Positions 53,119-60,163 of a stretch of DNA of 64,000 nt are shown in pieces. The stretch is taken from positions 2,418,001 through 2,482,000 of the forward strand of contig NZ_CP095045.1 of NCBI RefSeq assembly GCF_022919155.1, in the 5' to 3' direction. Positions within the stretch are counted from its first letter, which is position 1. The number at the start of each line of letters is the position of its first letter. A model generated the notes under the pieces. That model made no database searches. It had not been told where the DNA came from and worked only from the letters and a program-made list of their open reading frames with translations. Origin of the DNA: Leucobacter allii. GTDB lineage: Bacteria > Actinomycetota > Actinomycetes > Actinomycetales > Microbacteriaceae. The position numbers were made by a program, and so were the translations under genes.

Positions 53119-53532
53119 ATGATCCGCAGCACCGAAGCGACCATCCGCGGTTTCCTGGAGCACGTCCGCAGCGGGCGCGCCCCGGAGCGCGCGGCCGACT
53201 TCCTCGCGCCGGTCGTGCTCGCGCACCAGGTCGCCGCCGGCACGCGCGAGGTGGTCGAGCGTTCCCCCGCCGACTACACGGCGCACGTCGAGGAGATGCT
53301 CGAGATGTTCGGCGCCTTCGACTTCGCCGTCGAGGAGCTGCTGGTCGACGGCGATCGCGGCTACGCCCGGTGGGTGCAGCGGGGTCACCACATCGGCGTC
53401 ATCGCCGGACATGCGCCGACGGGCCGTCCGATCGAGACCATCGGCAGCGCGGTGTATCGCATCGCCGACGGCCGGATCGCCGAGTACTGGATCCAGCTGG
53501 ACGCGGCCGGCCTCGCCGCGCAGCTCGCATAG
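53119..53532 (+). CDS. SnoaL-like/NTF2-fold protein (ester cyclase type)
   Basis: A 137-residue cone-like NTF2 fold protein. IRGFLEHVRSGRAPERAADFL starts the domain, with ARWVQRGHHIGVIAGHAPTG and GSAVYRIADGRIAEYWIQLD typical of the SnoaL/ester-cyclase group. May act on a polyketide-like or small organic substrate; the real substrate is unknown. Confidence 0.78.
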   Translation: MIRSTEATIRGFLEHVRSGRAPERAADFLAPVVLAHQVAAGTREVVERSPADYTAHVEEMLEMFGAFDFAVEELLVDGDRGYARWVQRGHHIGVIAGHAPTGRPIETIGSAVYRIADGRIAEYWIQLDAAGLAAQLA

Positions 53533-53611
53533 GGGCCGCGCTCGGCCCGCGGGGTTGACGCCGCGGGACACCGGCGTCGTGGTGCGCGCTCGCGTATGGC
53601 ACACTCGCCGT

Positions 53612-54100
53612 ATGCGCACTCCTCACCGCGGACTGGTCCTGGCGACAGGATGGGCTCTGCTGCTCGCCCCGCCGCTCGCGTTCCTCCTGAAGGCGTCCGT
53701 GTTCCCCGGGTGGATGATGTTCATCCTCGTCCTCGGCGCGATCCCGCTCCTCATAGGCTATGCCATGCAGATCGTCGTCGCGTCGAACGGGATGCTCCGC
53801 TCACGCGGGGTGTTCGCGGTCGCGTCCGACGCCTGGCGGGGGATCCTGGCCGCGTGGCTCACCTCGGCCGGCGTCCTGCTCAGCGCCTTCTTCCTCGTCG
53901 ACGGCGGCGACGACGGCTCCTACGGCTCGGCGTTCACCGAGCTCACCGGGACGTCGTCGACGGCCGAGGGCGAGCGGCTCTCCATGGGGCTCCTCTCCCC
54001 GTGCGCCCTGATGTGGCTCGCGGGCTGGCTCTGGCTCGTCATCGAGTGGATCGTGCAGCTCGGGCGCGCGCGGGCGGAGCGCCGCGCTTCGGGCGCGTAG
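53612..54100 (+). CDS. Membrane protein, four TM segments
   Basis: A 162-residue protein with hydrophobic segments at about 8-30, 35-55, 78-100 and 128-150. A loop DGGDDGSYGSAFTELTGTSS lies between TM3 and TM4. A CACACT box 6 nt before the ATG suggests a leaderless mRNA. No recognised family. Confidence 0.6.
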   Translation: MRTPHRGLVLATGWALLLAPPLAFLLKASVFPGWMMFILVLGAIPLLIGYAMQIVVASNGMLRSRGVFAVASDAWRGILAAWLTSAGVLLSAFFLVDGGDDGSYGSAFTELTGTSSTAEGERLSMGLLSPCALMWLAGWLWLVIEWIVQLGRARAERRASGA

Positions 54101-54158
54101 GCGCGCGGGCGGAGCGCCGCCCGGGCGGAGCGTCGGCCCGCTTCCCACGTCGGGCCTA

Positions 54159-54217
54159 TTCGCACGTCAGAAGTTGTCGCTGCAAGCCGTTTCAGGCAAC
54201 GACTCCTGACGTGCGAA
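54159..54217. repeat. Palindromic element with CGCACGTCAG arms, copy 1
   Basis: TTCGCACGTCAG ... CTGACGTGCGAA: imperfect stem of about 20 bp around a short loop. It shares arms with copy 2, 113 bp further on, with different centres. Confidence 0.75.
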
Positions 54218-54271
54218 GTGGCAGCCCCGGGCGTGCGCGGCGAACGGAGCCCCCGTGCAGGGCGCGGCGCG

Positions 54272-54330
54272 TTCGCACGTCAGGAGATGCGGCTCGGAGG
54301 CCCGCCAGACGACGATTCCTGACGTGCGAG
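54272..54330. repeat. Palindromic element with CGCACGTCAGG arms, copy 2
   Basis: TCGCACGTCAGG (54273-54284) and CCTGACGTGCGA (54318-54329) form a 12-bp stem with a 33-nt loop. Lies just left of the tRNA-Phe island. Confidence 0.75.
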
Positions 54331-54365
54331 GAGCGGGGTGGCCGCGGAAACGGGGCGCACGAAAA

Positions 54366-54468
54366 GAACCCCCTCCATGTAGAAGCTAGGAGGGGGTTCG
54401 GAGCGGGCGTAATACTCCCGCAGTGGCTCCGACGGGCGTCGATCCCGTGACCTCACGATTTTCAGTCG
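54366..54468 (-). repeat. Left attachment-site copy (tRNA-Phe 3' fragment plus terminator)
   Basis: 54424-54468 equals the last 45 nt of tRNA-Phe; 54366-54399 is the terminator hairpin (11-bp stem GAACCCCCTCC/GGAGGGGGTTC). Identity ends at 54468 inside the anticodon region. Confidence 0.9.
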
Positions 54469-54613
54469 AACAAGTCACATGCAACTCATTCAATTGATCA
54501 CTCTTTGCTGCGACACCTAGGTACCTTGCTTGCTGATATGTGCCCGCAATTGTGCGAGCCACACACAATGACATGATGAGAGTACCGAGTAAGGCAGAAA
54601 GGCCAGAATCACA

Positions 54614-55441
54614 ATGACATATGCCATTCGAACTATTTGTGTTCTGCCGATCGATGCGTTTGCCTCGCTAATCACCAAGGCTCAGCCAGTCCAACCCGGC
54701 CACCTCATACCGATCGCATCAAGAACTGCTCCTTTTAACGAGGAGAGCCCCATATTTGAGCTAGTAGACGAGGTTCTAGCCGGACACGATGAAAGCCACA
54801 TTTCGAACGGTTCAATCCCTCATGGGGGCAAGTTTTCCCTACTTGTCGCGGTCGAGCGTGACGCTCCCTTCGAGAATCACGCTCTTGAGCAAGTTGGGAT
54901 GTGGGAGTCCGAGGACGAACTCGTTCATTTTGCGCCGCTACCCTACGCCAATGATCTTGCGACACTCTCAGACCTGGATCGTGCGTACAGTGCTGGATAC
55001 CTAGAGAACGACCCTAGAGTCATTCTGGCAATTCCGATGCAGGGGGTGGGACAAGTTGGCCCACTTCCGGACCTCATCTCCAACCTTGTTTGGATTGGAA
55101 TTGGCAACTTGATTGCTTTAGTAGGAGTCGGTGGCAAAGAACTACGTTTGACCTCGAAAGCTCGCCAAATAGCCCAGAGCTTTGTAAAACGAGGAATTTA
55201 TGGGTCAGAGACCATTCGGTTTTGGGCCGCCACTAGGGATGAGTGGACCAGCACGGTAGCTGCAAAGAAGCTTGGCGTCTCGGTCTCAACAATGGAGGAA
55301 ATTTTTGACGCATTGGGTTATGTCAAGCGTTTTGAGGACCAAACTTGGCGACTAGGTCGACCTGAAAAGTATGCGCTCCGTTATCAGGAATGGATCGACG
55401 CCGAGCCAAGCGCAAGACAGCTACCACTAGCCGATGACTAA
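54614..55441 (+). CDS. Island gene A: unknown protein with a membrane segment and a C-terminal domain shared with gene B
   Basis: A 275-residue protein I do not recognise. Residues 1-150 look soluble. A hydrophobic stretch (about 151-173, LPDLISNLVWIGIGNLIALV) suits a membrane helix. Residues 180-248 align without gaps to residues 194-262 of gene B, with the pattern T200, R202, W204, T207, W211, GY235-236, W245 and G248. The KKLGVSVSTMEEIFDALGY part looks like a winged helix-turn-helix. AAAGG lies 11 nt before the ATG. It is followed after 20 nt by gene B, so the pair is an operon. Codon use is less GC-biased than in host genes. Confidence 0.75.
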   Translation: MTYAIRTICVLPIDAFASLITKAQPVQPGHLIPIASRTAPFNEESPIFELVDEVLAGHDESHISNGSIPHGGKFSLLVAVERDAPFENHALEQVGMWESEDELVHFAPLPYANDLATLSDLDRAYSAGYLENDPRVILAIPMQGVGQVGPLPDLISNLVWIGIGNLIALVGVGGKELRLTSKARQIAQSFVKRGIYGSETIRFWAATRDEWTSTVAAKKLGVSVSTMEEIFDALGYVKRFEDQTWRLGRPEKYALRYQEWIDAEPSARQLPLADD

Positions 55442-55461
55442 CCCAAGGGAGAGATTGCAGA

Positions 55462-56337
55462 ATGGCGCTTAATTCAGTTGAGCAAGTGACGCTTATCATT
55501 GATCTTGGCTATTGGAAAGAGGATCCGCGCCTGCCCCCAAGCGCCCCTCGTACTCAGATTGTGCGTTGCGACGTCGATCCAGATGATTCCATTCACACGA
55601 TCCTTTGGGACTTGAGTCGTGAGATGGACATACTCGGCTTTCAAGAACACGAGAGCGCCGTAAGAACTGACATTTCTGTTCTCCGACGCGATCTCGATGC
55701 GGATAGTTACGAGCTAGCTGACCGCGATGCCGTGCAACATATTTTCTTTGCATATGGCCCGTATGGGGAGTTAGAGATGCTGCCCCTGCCGCAAACTATC
55801 CCTACGAAGATCACGATCAATCAATTGCGCAGGGTGGTCGACGACCACTTCCCCAATTTCGATTCATCGACCATCATCATCCGATACAGAGGCGGATTCG
55901 GTGGCGCAGGCACTTCCCTTATGGAGGAGCTTACGGGGTGGCTGCTCTCAGAATCAGCCTCATTCGTGTTCAGCGCACTAGTCGGCTGGCTCCTCGCAAA
56001 CCTCCGCAAACTGGCGGGCACAAGGAGAAATATCACACGCACCCAGCGCTACGCACAATTCAGTAGGGATTTGATCTCAAGACACATCACTTCAGCTCTT
56101 ACGCTTAGAAACTGGTTGGACACGAAACCGATCTGGCGGTTAAGCGACGTCATGGAGGCCCTCGTCCTCCCCCGACGGCTCGCAAAGCATCTCCTGAAAG
56201 ATGCCGGGTACATGCCCTCTCGAAATGGCAAAGAGTGGTCAATCGGCCAAGATAAGAAAGCCCGGGAAAGACGAGAGCTCTGGCTCGCCCGCGAACGTCA
56301 GGGGTACGGCTGGTCACCGCTTAAGGAGACACGGTAG
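55462..56337 (+). CDS. Island gene B: unknown protein paralogous at its C-terminus to gene A
   Basis: A 291-residue protein with no family I can name. Residues 1-150 form a soluble part. Residues 155-185 (LLSESASFVFSALVGWLLAN) are hydrophobic and may cross the membrane. Residues 194-262 match gene A residues 180-248 in register (T214, R216, W218, T221, W225, GY249-250, W259, G262). The C-terminus is basic. GGGAGAG precedes the ATG. Both proteins thus share a soluble N-part / hydrophobic segment / paired domain plan but differ in the N-part. Confidence 0.75.
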   Translation: MALNSVEQVTLIIDLGYWKEDPRLPPSAPRTQIVRCDVDPDDSIHTILWDLSREMDILGFQEHESAVRTDISVLRRDLDADSYELADRDAVQHIFFAYGPYGELEMLPLPQTIPTKITINQLRRVVDDHFPNFDSSTIIIRYRGGFGGAGTSLMEELTGWLLSESASFVFSALVGWLLANLRKLAGTRRNITRTQRYAQFSRDLISRHITSALTLRNWLDTKPIWRLSDVMEALVLPRRLAKHLLKDAGYMPSRNGKEWSIGQDKKARERRELWLARERQGYGWSPLKETR

Positions 56338-56367
56338 GACCCCCTCCCCAGACCAGTCAGGAAGACA

Positions 56368-56693
56368 GTGAGCCGTCAAGCACATGGGTGCTTACTGAAG
56401 AGGCGAGAAGGACCCCCGAACTTCAACTACCGGGTCGAGGCATTCGACCAGCTGGGTCAGACGCACCGGCATACCTTGGTTACGGGTCGAAAACAGAGGC
56501 CCTTACGCTTTCAGGCGCACAAGACGCCTACCCCAGCAAGTCTCGACAAGGCACTTGGTACGTCTTCCTCCCAGACCACGGAGAGCCCGCCAATGGCGAG
56601 CGAGCTCGAAAGTCGTCGACCCCCTCACGTGAAGTGTGCTCCAGCTGCTTCATCCTGAAGGATGTTTCGGGCATTTGTGCAGCGTGCGACTGA
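56368..56693 (+). CDS. Island small protein with CxxC-x10-CxxC zinc-ribbon-like motif (one-base frameshift likely)
   Basis: Third gene of the A-B direction, 30 nt after gene B. A GTG at 56368 has AGGAAG upstream and reads NYRVEAFDQLGQTHRHTLVT; the frame then ends in unlike sequence. The neighbouring frame carries TEALTLSGAQDAYPSKSRQG, TWYVFLP and, at its end, VCSSCFILKDVSGICAACD, a CxxC...CxxC metal-binding pattern seen in small actinophage/plasmid proteins. Adding one A to the AAAA run near 56491-56494 joins the two into a 108-residue protein. If the frame is not joined, the CxxC frame can start at a GTG at 56388 without a binding site. Confidence 0.45.
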
Positions 56694-56791
56694 GATCGAT
56701 TTTCAGACAATCGATTCGAACAAGATTCCTGATCGGCAGAAGGAGACCTCGCACGCCACGTCATGGAGTTCAAACAGCAGAATAGGATGCT

Positions 56792-57379
56792 TCACGCAAG
56801 GCTTCTCGACCCCGATTCCGGAAATACCCTCAGCCGTTCGGATGGCAGCCAAGAGATGATGAGCGGAAGGGCGATGACCGCTACAGCCGGCACCCAGCCC
56901 TCTGGGTAGAGATAGAAGGGCAGCACTTCCCTGAGGCCAACGATCAAGAAAACGAAGCTCGCGATCACAACAGCGAGCGCCAGCCCCCTAATCAATGCAC
57001 GATAGTACCTGCTCGCAGCGCTTTGGGCGACCATCTCTCCGGCGGCCGCGAATGCCCCCAGGAAGGCGATCACGACACCCCAGAAGTAGTCACTGACGGC
57101 ATCGAGCGCTTGGTTATGTGCAGCGCCCGCAGCAGCATCAGAAGCCAGGAGTGACCGCTCGAAGGCAGCGAACAAGGCGGCAGGATTCCATACCCAGATG
57201 AACTGCCAGAACAACGCGCCAGCATAGAGCACGGCGAGCGCAGCGCGTATGATCCGCGGCTCCGCCTCCAGGACGATGCGCGCCATCAAAATCATGCTCA
57301 CGAGCACGACGAAGACGACAGCGGCCAGGCCGAACACCACCGTACACCACACCAACGCACCTTGAGCGAGCGACATCAT
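56792..57379 (-). CDS. Island membrane protein, about five TM segments
   Basis: A 195-residue hydrophobic protein with segments near residues 8-34, 43-63, 97-118, 125-150 and 155-175. AGGAG lies 9 nt before tandem ATG codons at 57379/57376. It is read towards genes A and B. No family recognised. It could be cargo, an immunity-type partner, or unrelated. Confidence 0.7.
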   Translation of the reverse strand: MMSLAQGALVWCTVVFGLAAVVFVVLVSMILMARIVLEAEPRIIRAALAVLYAGALFWQFIWVWNPAALFAAFERSLLASDAAAGAAHNQALDAVSDYFWGVVIAFLGAFAAAGEMVAQSAASRYYRALIRGLALAVVIASFVFLIVGLREVLPFYLYPEGWVPAVAVIALPLIISWLPSERLRVFPESGSRSLA

Positions 57380-57405
57380 CGTTGTTCAACTCCTGAAACA
57401 CAAGT

Positions 57406-57508
57406 GAACCCCCTCCATGTAGAAGCTAGGAGGGGGTTCGGAGCGGGCGTAATACTCCCGCAGTGGCTCCGACGGGCGTCGATCCCGTGACCTCACGATT
57501 TTCAGTCG
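57406..57508 (-). repeat. Right attachment-site copy (inside functional tRNA-Phe and its terminator)
   Basis: Identical over 103 bp to 54366-54468. It includes the terminator stem (57406-57416 with 57429-57439) and tRNA-Phe nucleotides to 57508. Confidence 0.9.
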
Positions 57509-57536
57509 TGCGCTCTACCAACTGAGCTACAGAGCC
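57464..57536 (-). tRNA. tRNA-Phe (GAA)
   Basis: Cloverleaf with acceptor GGCTCTG/CGGAGCC (one G-T pair), anticodon loop CTGAAAA (anticodon GAA) and T-arm GTCACGGGATCGACGCCCGT region. 73 nt, no encoded CCA. Target of the island insertion. Confidence 0.95.
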
Positions 57537-57574
57537 GGACAATCACCGCTATGGCGATCGCCTGAGACGAAGAA

Positions 57575-57594
57575 GCCCTTCCCAAGGGAAGGGC
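57575..57594 (-). terminator. Hairpin downstream of tRNA-Asp
   Basis: GCCCTTCC/GGAAGGGC, 8-bp stem, 4-nt loop, followed on the minus strand by TTCTTC. Confidence 0.65.
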
Positions 57595-57602
57595 TCTTCA
57601 TC

Positions 57603-57679
57603 TGGCGACCCTGACGGGACTTGAACCCGCGACCTCCGCCGTGACAGGGCGGCGCGCTAACCAACTGCGCCACAGGGCC
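57603..57679 (-). tRNA. tRNA-Asp (GTC)
   Basis: Acceptor GGCCCTG/CAGGGTC, anticodon loop CTGTCAC (GTC), T-loop GGTTCAAGTCC, discriminator G with CCA encoded at 57603-57605. Confidence 0.95.
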
Positions 57680-57710
57680 ATAATGTGTATTCAATTGTAT
57701 TCGGTGTCAG

Positions 57711-57783
57711 TGACCCCAACGGGATTCGAACCCGTGCTGCCGCCGTGAAAGGGCGGTGTCCTAGGCCGCTAAACGATGGGGCC
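57711..57783 (-). tRNA. tRNA-Glu (TTC)
   Basis: Acceptor GGCCCCA/TGGGGTC, anticodon loop CTTTCAC (TTC), T-loop GGTTCGAATCC, 73 nt. The first of three tRNA genes in the same direction (Glu, Asp, Phe). Confidence 0.95.
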
Positions 57784-57900
57784 GAAGCGATTTCTCGCTT
57801 GCTACCGAGATGAAATACTATGCCGGAACGCCTCGCCCGCGCAAATCGAGCCCCCACGAGCGCGCATCCCTGGCGTGTCGTCCGCCGCGACCCCCGGAGA

Positions 57901-57950
57901 TCGCTGGGGATCACTGGAGATCACTGGGGATCACTGGGGATCACTGGGGA
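57901..57950. repeat. 10-bp tandem repeat upstream of the amine oxidase gene
   Basis: Five units of TCACTGGGGA (first two variant: TCGCTGGGGA, TCACTGGAGA), then GC-rich sequence. About 130 nt before the start codon. Confidence 0.85.
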
Positions 57951-58077
57951 TCCCCCGGCGGACCGGGCGCCGACCCCCGGGAGTGACCGCCCGCACCGTC
58001 TTCCCAAGCCTGCGCCGGCGTGGCACAGTGGGAGCGGATGCACCGCGACGCCGCGACGCCCGAGAAATGGAGACGCC

Positions 58078-60120
58078 ATGGGATCCCACCCGCTCGATTC
58101 GCTGTCCGCAGACGAACTCTCCCGCACCTCCGCGCTGCTCGCCCGCGAGCGGGGCATCGACGGCTCCTGGCGCTACGCCTCGATCATCCTCCGCGAACCG
58201 CCGAAAGCCGAGGTGCTCGCCTGGCGCGAGGGGGATCCGATCGTCCGACGCGCCCTCGCGGTGCTCTGGGACAAGCGCAGCAACGAGGTCTACGAGGCCG
58301 TCGCGAACCTCAGCGACGACGCGCTCGAATCCTGGACCCATGTGCCGGGCGTCACCCCCAACTTCACCGTCGACGAGTACCACGACTGCGACGTCGCCCT
58401 GCGCGCCGACGCCGGGGTGCGCGCCGTGCTCGCGGCCCGCGGCATCGACCCCGAGCTCGTGCTCTTCGACCTGTGGACCTACGGCAACGCCGTCATGCCG
58501 CCGCAGTGGCGCGACCGCCGTCTGGGCTGGGTCGACATCTGGAAGCGCGCCGCCCCGGGCGGCAACCCGTACGCGCACCCGGTGAGCGGGCTGAAGATCG
58601 TGGTGGACGTCAACACGTTGGAGGTGCTCGAGATCGACGACGGCCACGACCGCGGCTTCCCCGAGGTCGACGCCGAGTACGTCCCCGAGCTGCGCGGCGA
58701 GGCTCCGCGCACGGACCTGAAGCCCCTCGACATCGTGCAGCCCGAAGGCGTCTCCTTCGAGCTCGACGGCTCGCGCATCCGCTGGCAGGACTGGGAGTTC
58801 CGACTCGGCTTCAACTACCGCGAGGGGCCCGTGCTCTACCAACTGCGCTTCAAGGACGGCGAAGAGTACCGGGACATCGCCTACCGCATGTCCCTCGCCG
58901 AGATGATCGTGCCCTACCGCGATTCGAGCTTCGACCACTACCGCCGCACGGCCTTCGACATCGGCGAGTGGGGCCTCGGCTACATGTGCACCTCGCTCGA
59001 ACTCGGCTGCGACTGCCTCGGCGAGATCACCTACCTCGACGGGGTGCTGCCGAACACGGCGGGAGAACCCGTCGTGACGAAGAACGTCATCTGTCTCCAC
59101 GAGGAGGACGACGCCGTGCTCTGGAAGCACGTCGACCCCGACGCGGGCACGGAGGTGCGGCGCATGCGCCGCTTCGTGGTCTCCGTCCATGCGACGGTGG
59201 CGAACTACGAGTACCTCGTCTACTGGCGCTTCTATCCCGACGGCAACATCGAGTGCGAGATCCGCGCCACCGGGATCATGGTCTCCACGCCGATGGAGGA
59301 CGAGGCGGCCGCTCACCCGACGGGCACCGTGATCGACCGCCGCACCTACGCGCCGCACCACCAGCACTTCCTCGTCGCGCACCTCGATCTCGACGTCGAC
59401 GGGGGCGGCAACACCGTCGTCGAATCGGACTCCCTGCCCGCGCCGATCAGCGACGCGAACCCCTTCGGTCTGGACCTGAACACGCGCGGCACCGTGATCG
59501 CCTCGGAGCGGGACGCCGGGCGCCGCTACGACTGGGAGCGGCAGCGCGCCTGGAAGGTGCAGAACCCGGGCCGCCTGAACGCCTGGGGCGCGCCGACGGC
59601 CTACAAGCTCGTGCCGACGGGCTCGTTCCCGGCGATGTTCGACGAGGCCTCGCCGATCCTCCGCCGCAATCCCGTCATCGGCAATCAGCTCTGGGTGACG
59701 CGGCACCACGACGCGGAGATGTGGCCGGCGGGCGACTACCCGACGCAGTCGGCCGACGACCTCGGCAACGGCATGAGCGCGTGGATCGCCGACGACGAGG
59801 GTCTCGTCGACACCGATGTGGTGCTCTGGTACGTCTTCGGCATCCACCACATCACCCGCGCGGAGGACTGGCCGATCATGCCCGTCGACAAGGTCGCCTT
59901 CACGCTGAAGCCCTTCGGCTTCTTCGACCGCAACCCCGCGCTCGACGCACCGCGCTCACCCGCGAAGGGCTCGGGCGCCTGCTGCGCCGGCGGCGCGGGA
60001 TCCTGCACCTGCGGCCACGGCGAGGCCGCAGGCGGCCACGGCGAGGCCGCAGACGGGCACGGCGGGGGCGGACACCCCGCGGACCACGGCGCCGGCGGGA
60101 AGACCGCGACGGAGCACTGA
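58078..60120 (+). CDS. Copper amine oxidase with Cys/His-rich C-terminal tail
   Basis: Oxidises primary amines to aldehydes with release of ammonia and H2O2. The 680-residue protein has the topaquinone precursor Tyr377 in TVANYEYLVYW, the catalytic base Asp294 in FDIGEWGLG, and copper ligands His428 and His430 (APHHQHFLVAH) with a third His in RHHDAEMW. The last 45 residues (GACCAGGAGSCTCGHGEAAGG and following GHGEAADGHGGGG) are rich in Cys, His and Gly and could bind copper; amine oxidases normally lack this. GGAG lies 6 nt before the ATG. No export signal, so probably cytoplasmic. Confidence 0.9.
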   Translation: MGSHPLDSLSADELSRTSALLARERGIDGSWRYASIILREPPKAEVLAWREGDPIVRRALAVLWDKRSNEVYEAVANLSDDALESWTHVPGVTPNFTVDEYHDCDVALRADAGVRAVLAARGIDPELVLFDLWTYGNAVMPPQWRDRRLGWVDIWKRAAPGGNPYAHPVSGLKIVVDVNTLEVLEIDDGHDRGFPEVDAEYVPELRGEAPRTDLKPLDIVQPEGVSFELDGSRIRWQDWEFRLGFNYREGPVLYQLRFKDGEEYRDIAYRMSLAEMIVPYRDSSFDHYRRTAFDIGEWGLGYMCTSLELGCDCLGEITYLDGVLPNTAGEPVVTKNVICLHEEDDAVLWKHVDPDAGTEVRRMRRFVVSVHATVANYEYLVYWRFYPDGNIECEIRATGIMVSTPMEDEAAAHPTGTVIDRRTYAPHHQHFLVAHLDLDVDGGGNTVVESDSLPAPISDANPFGLDLNTRGTVIASERDAGRRYDWERQRAWKVQNPGRLNAWGAPTAYKLVPTGSFPAMFDEASPILRRNPVIGNQLWVTRHHDAEMWPAGDYPTQSADDLGNGMSAWIADDEGLVDTDVVLWYVFGIHHITRAEDWPIMPVDKVAFTLKPFGFFDRNPALDAPRSPAKGSGACCAGGAGSCTCGHGEAAGGHGEAADGHGGGGHPADHGAGGKTATEH

Positions 60121-60123
60121 ACA

Positions 60124-60157
60124 GCGCGGCCCGGATCCGGCGGGATCCGGGCCGCGC
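60124..60157. terminator. Bidirectional terminator between amine oxidase and M20 genes
   Basis: A perfect 15-bp stem (GCGCGGCCCGGATCC and complement) with a 4-nt loop, directly between convergent genes. Confidence 0.75.
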
Positions 60158-60163
60158 GACCGG

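Larger units (their letters stand above)
54366..57508. mobile_element. tRNA-Phe genomic island, 103-bp direct repeats, no integrase
   Basis: A 103-bp direct repeat (54366-54468 and 57406-57508, identical at every position) flanks sequence that is visibly richer in A/T than the rest of the window. The right copy is part of the functional tRNA-Phe and its terminator; the left copy has only the 3' 45 nt of the tRNA plus the terminator. This is the footprint of tyrosine-recombinase insertion at a tRNA 3' end. Cargo: two unknown proteins, a CxxC-CxxC small protein and a membrane protein. There is no recombinase gene, so the element is not autonomous or has lost it. Confidence 0.85.

Noticed and set aside
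54386..54574. 62-codon minus-strand frame at the left att site
   Set aside because: It reads through the tRNA fragment and terminator; no support as a protein.
54469..57405. Integrase or transposase remnant in the island
   Set aside because: I looked on both strands for tyrosine-recombinase R-H-R-Y or DDE patterns and saw none.
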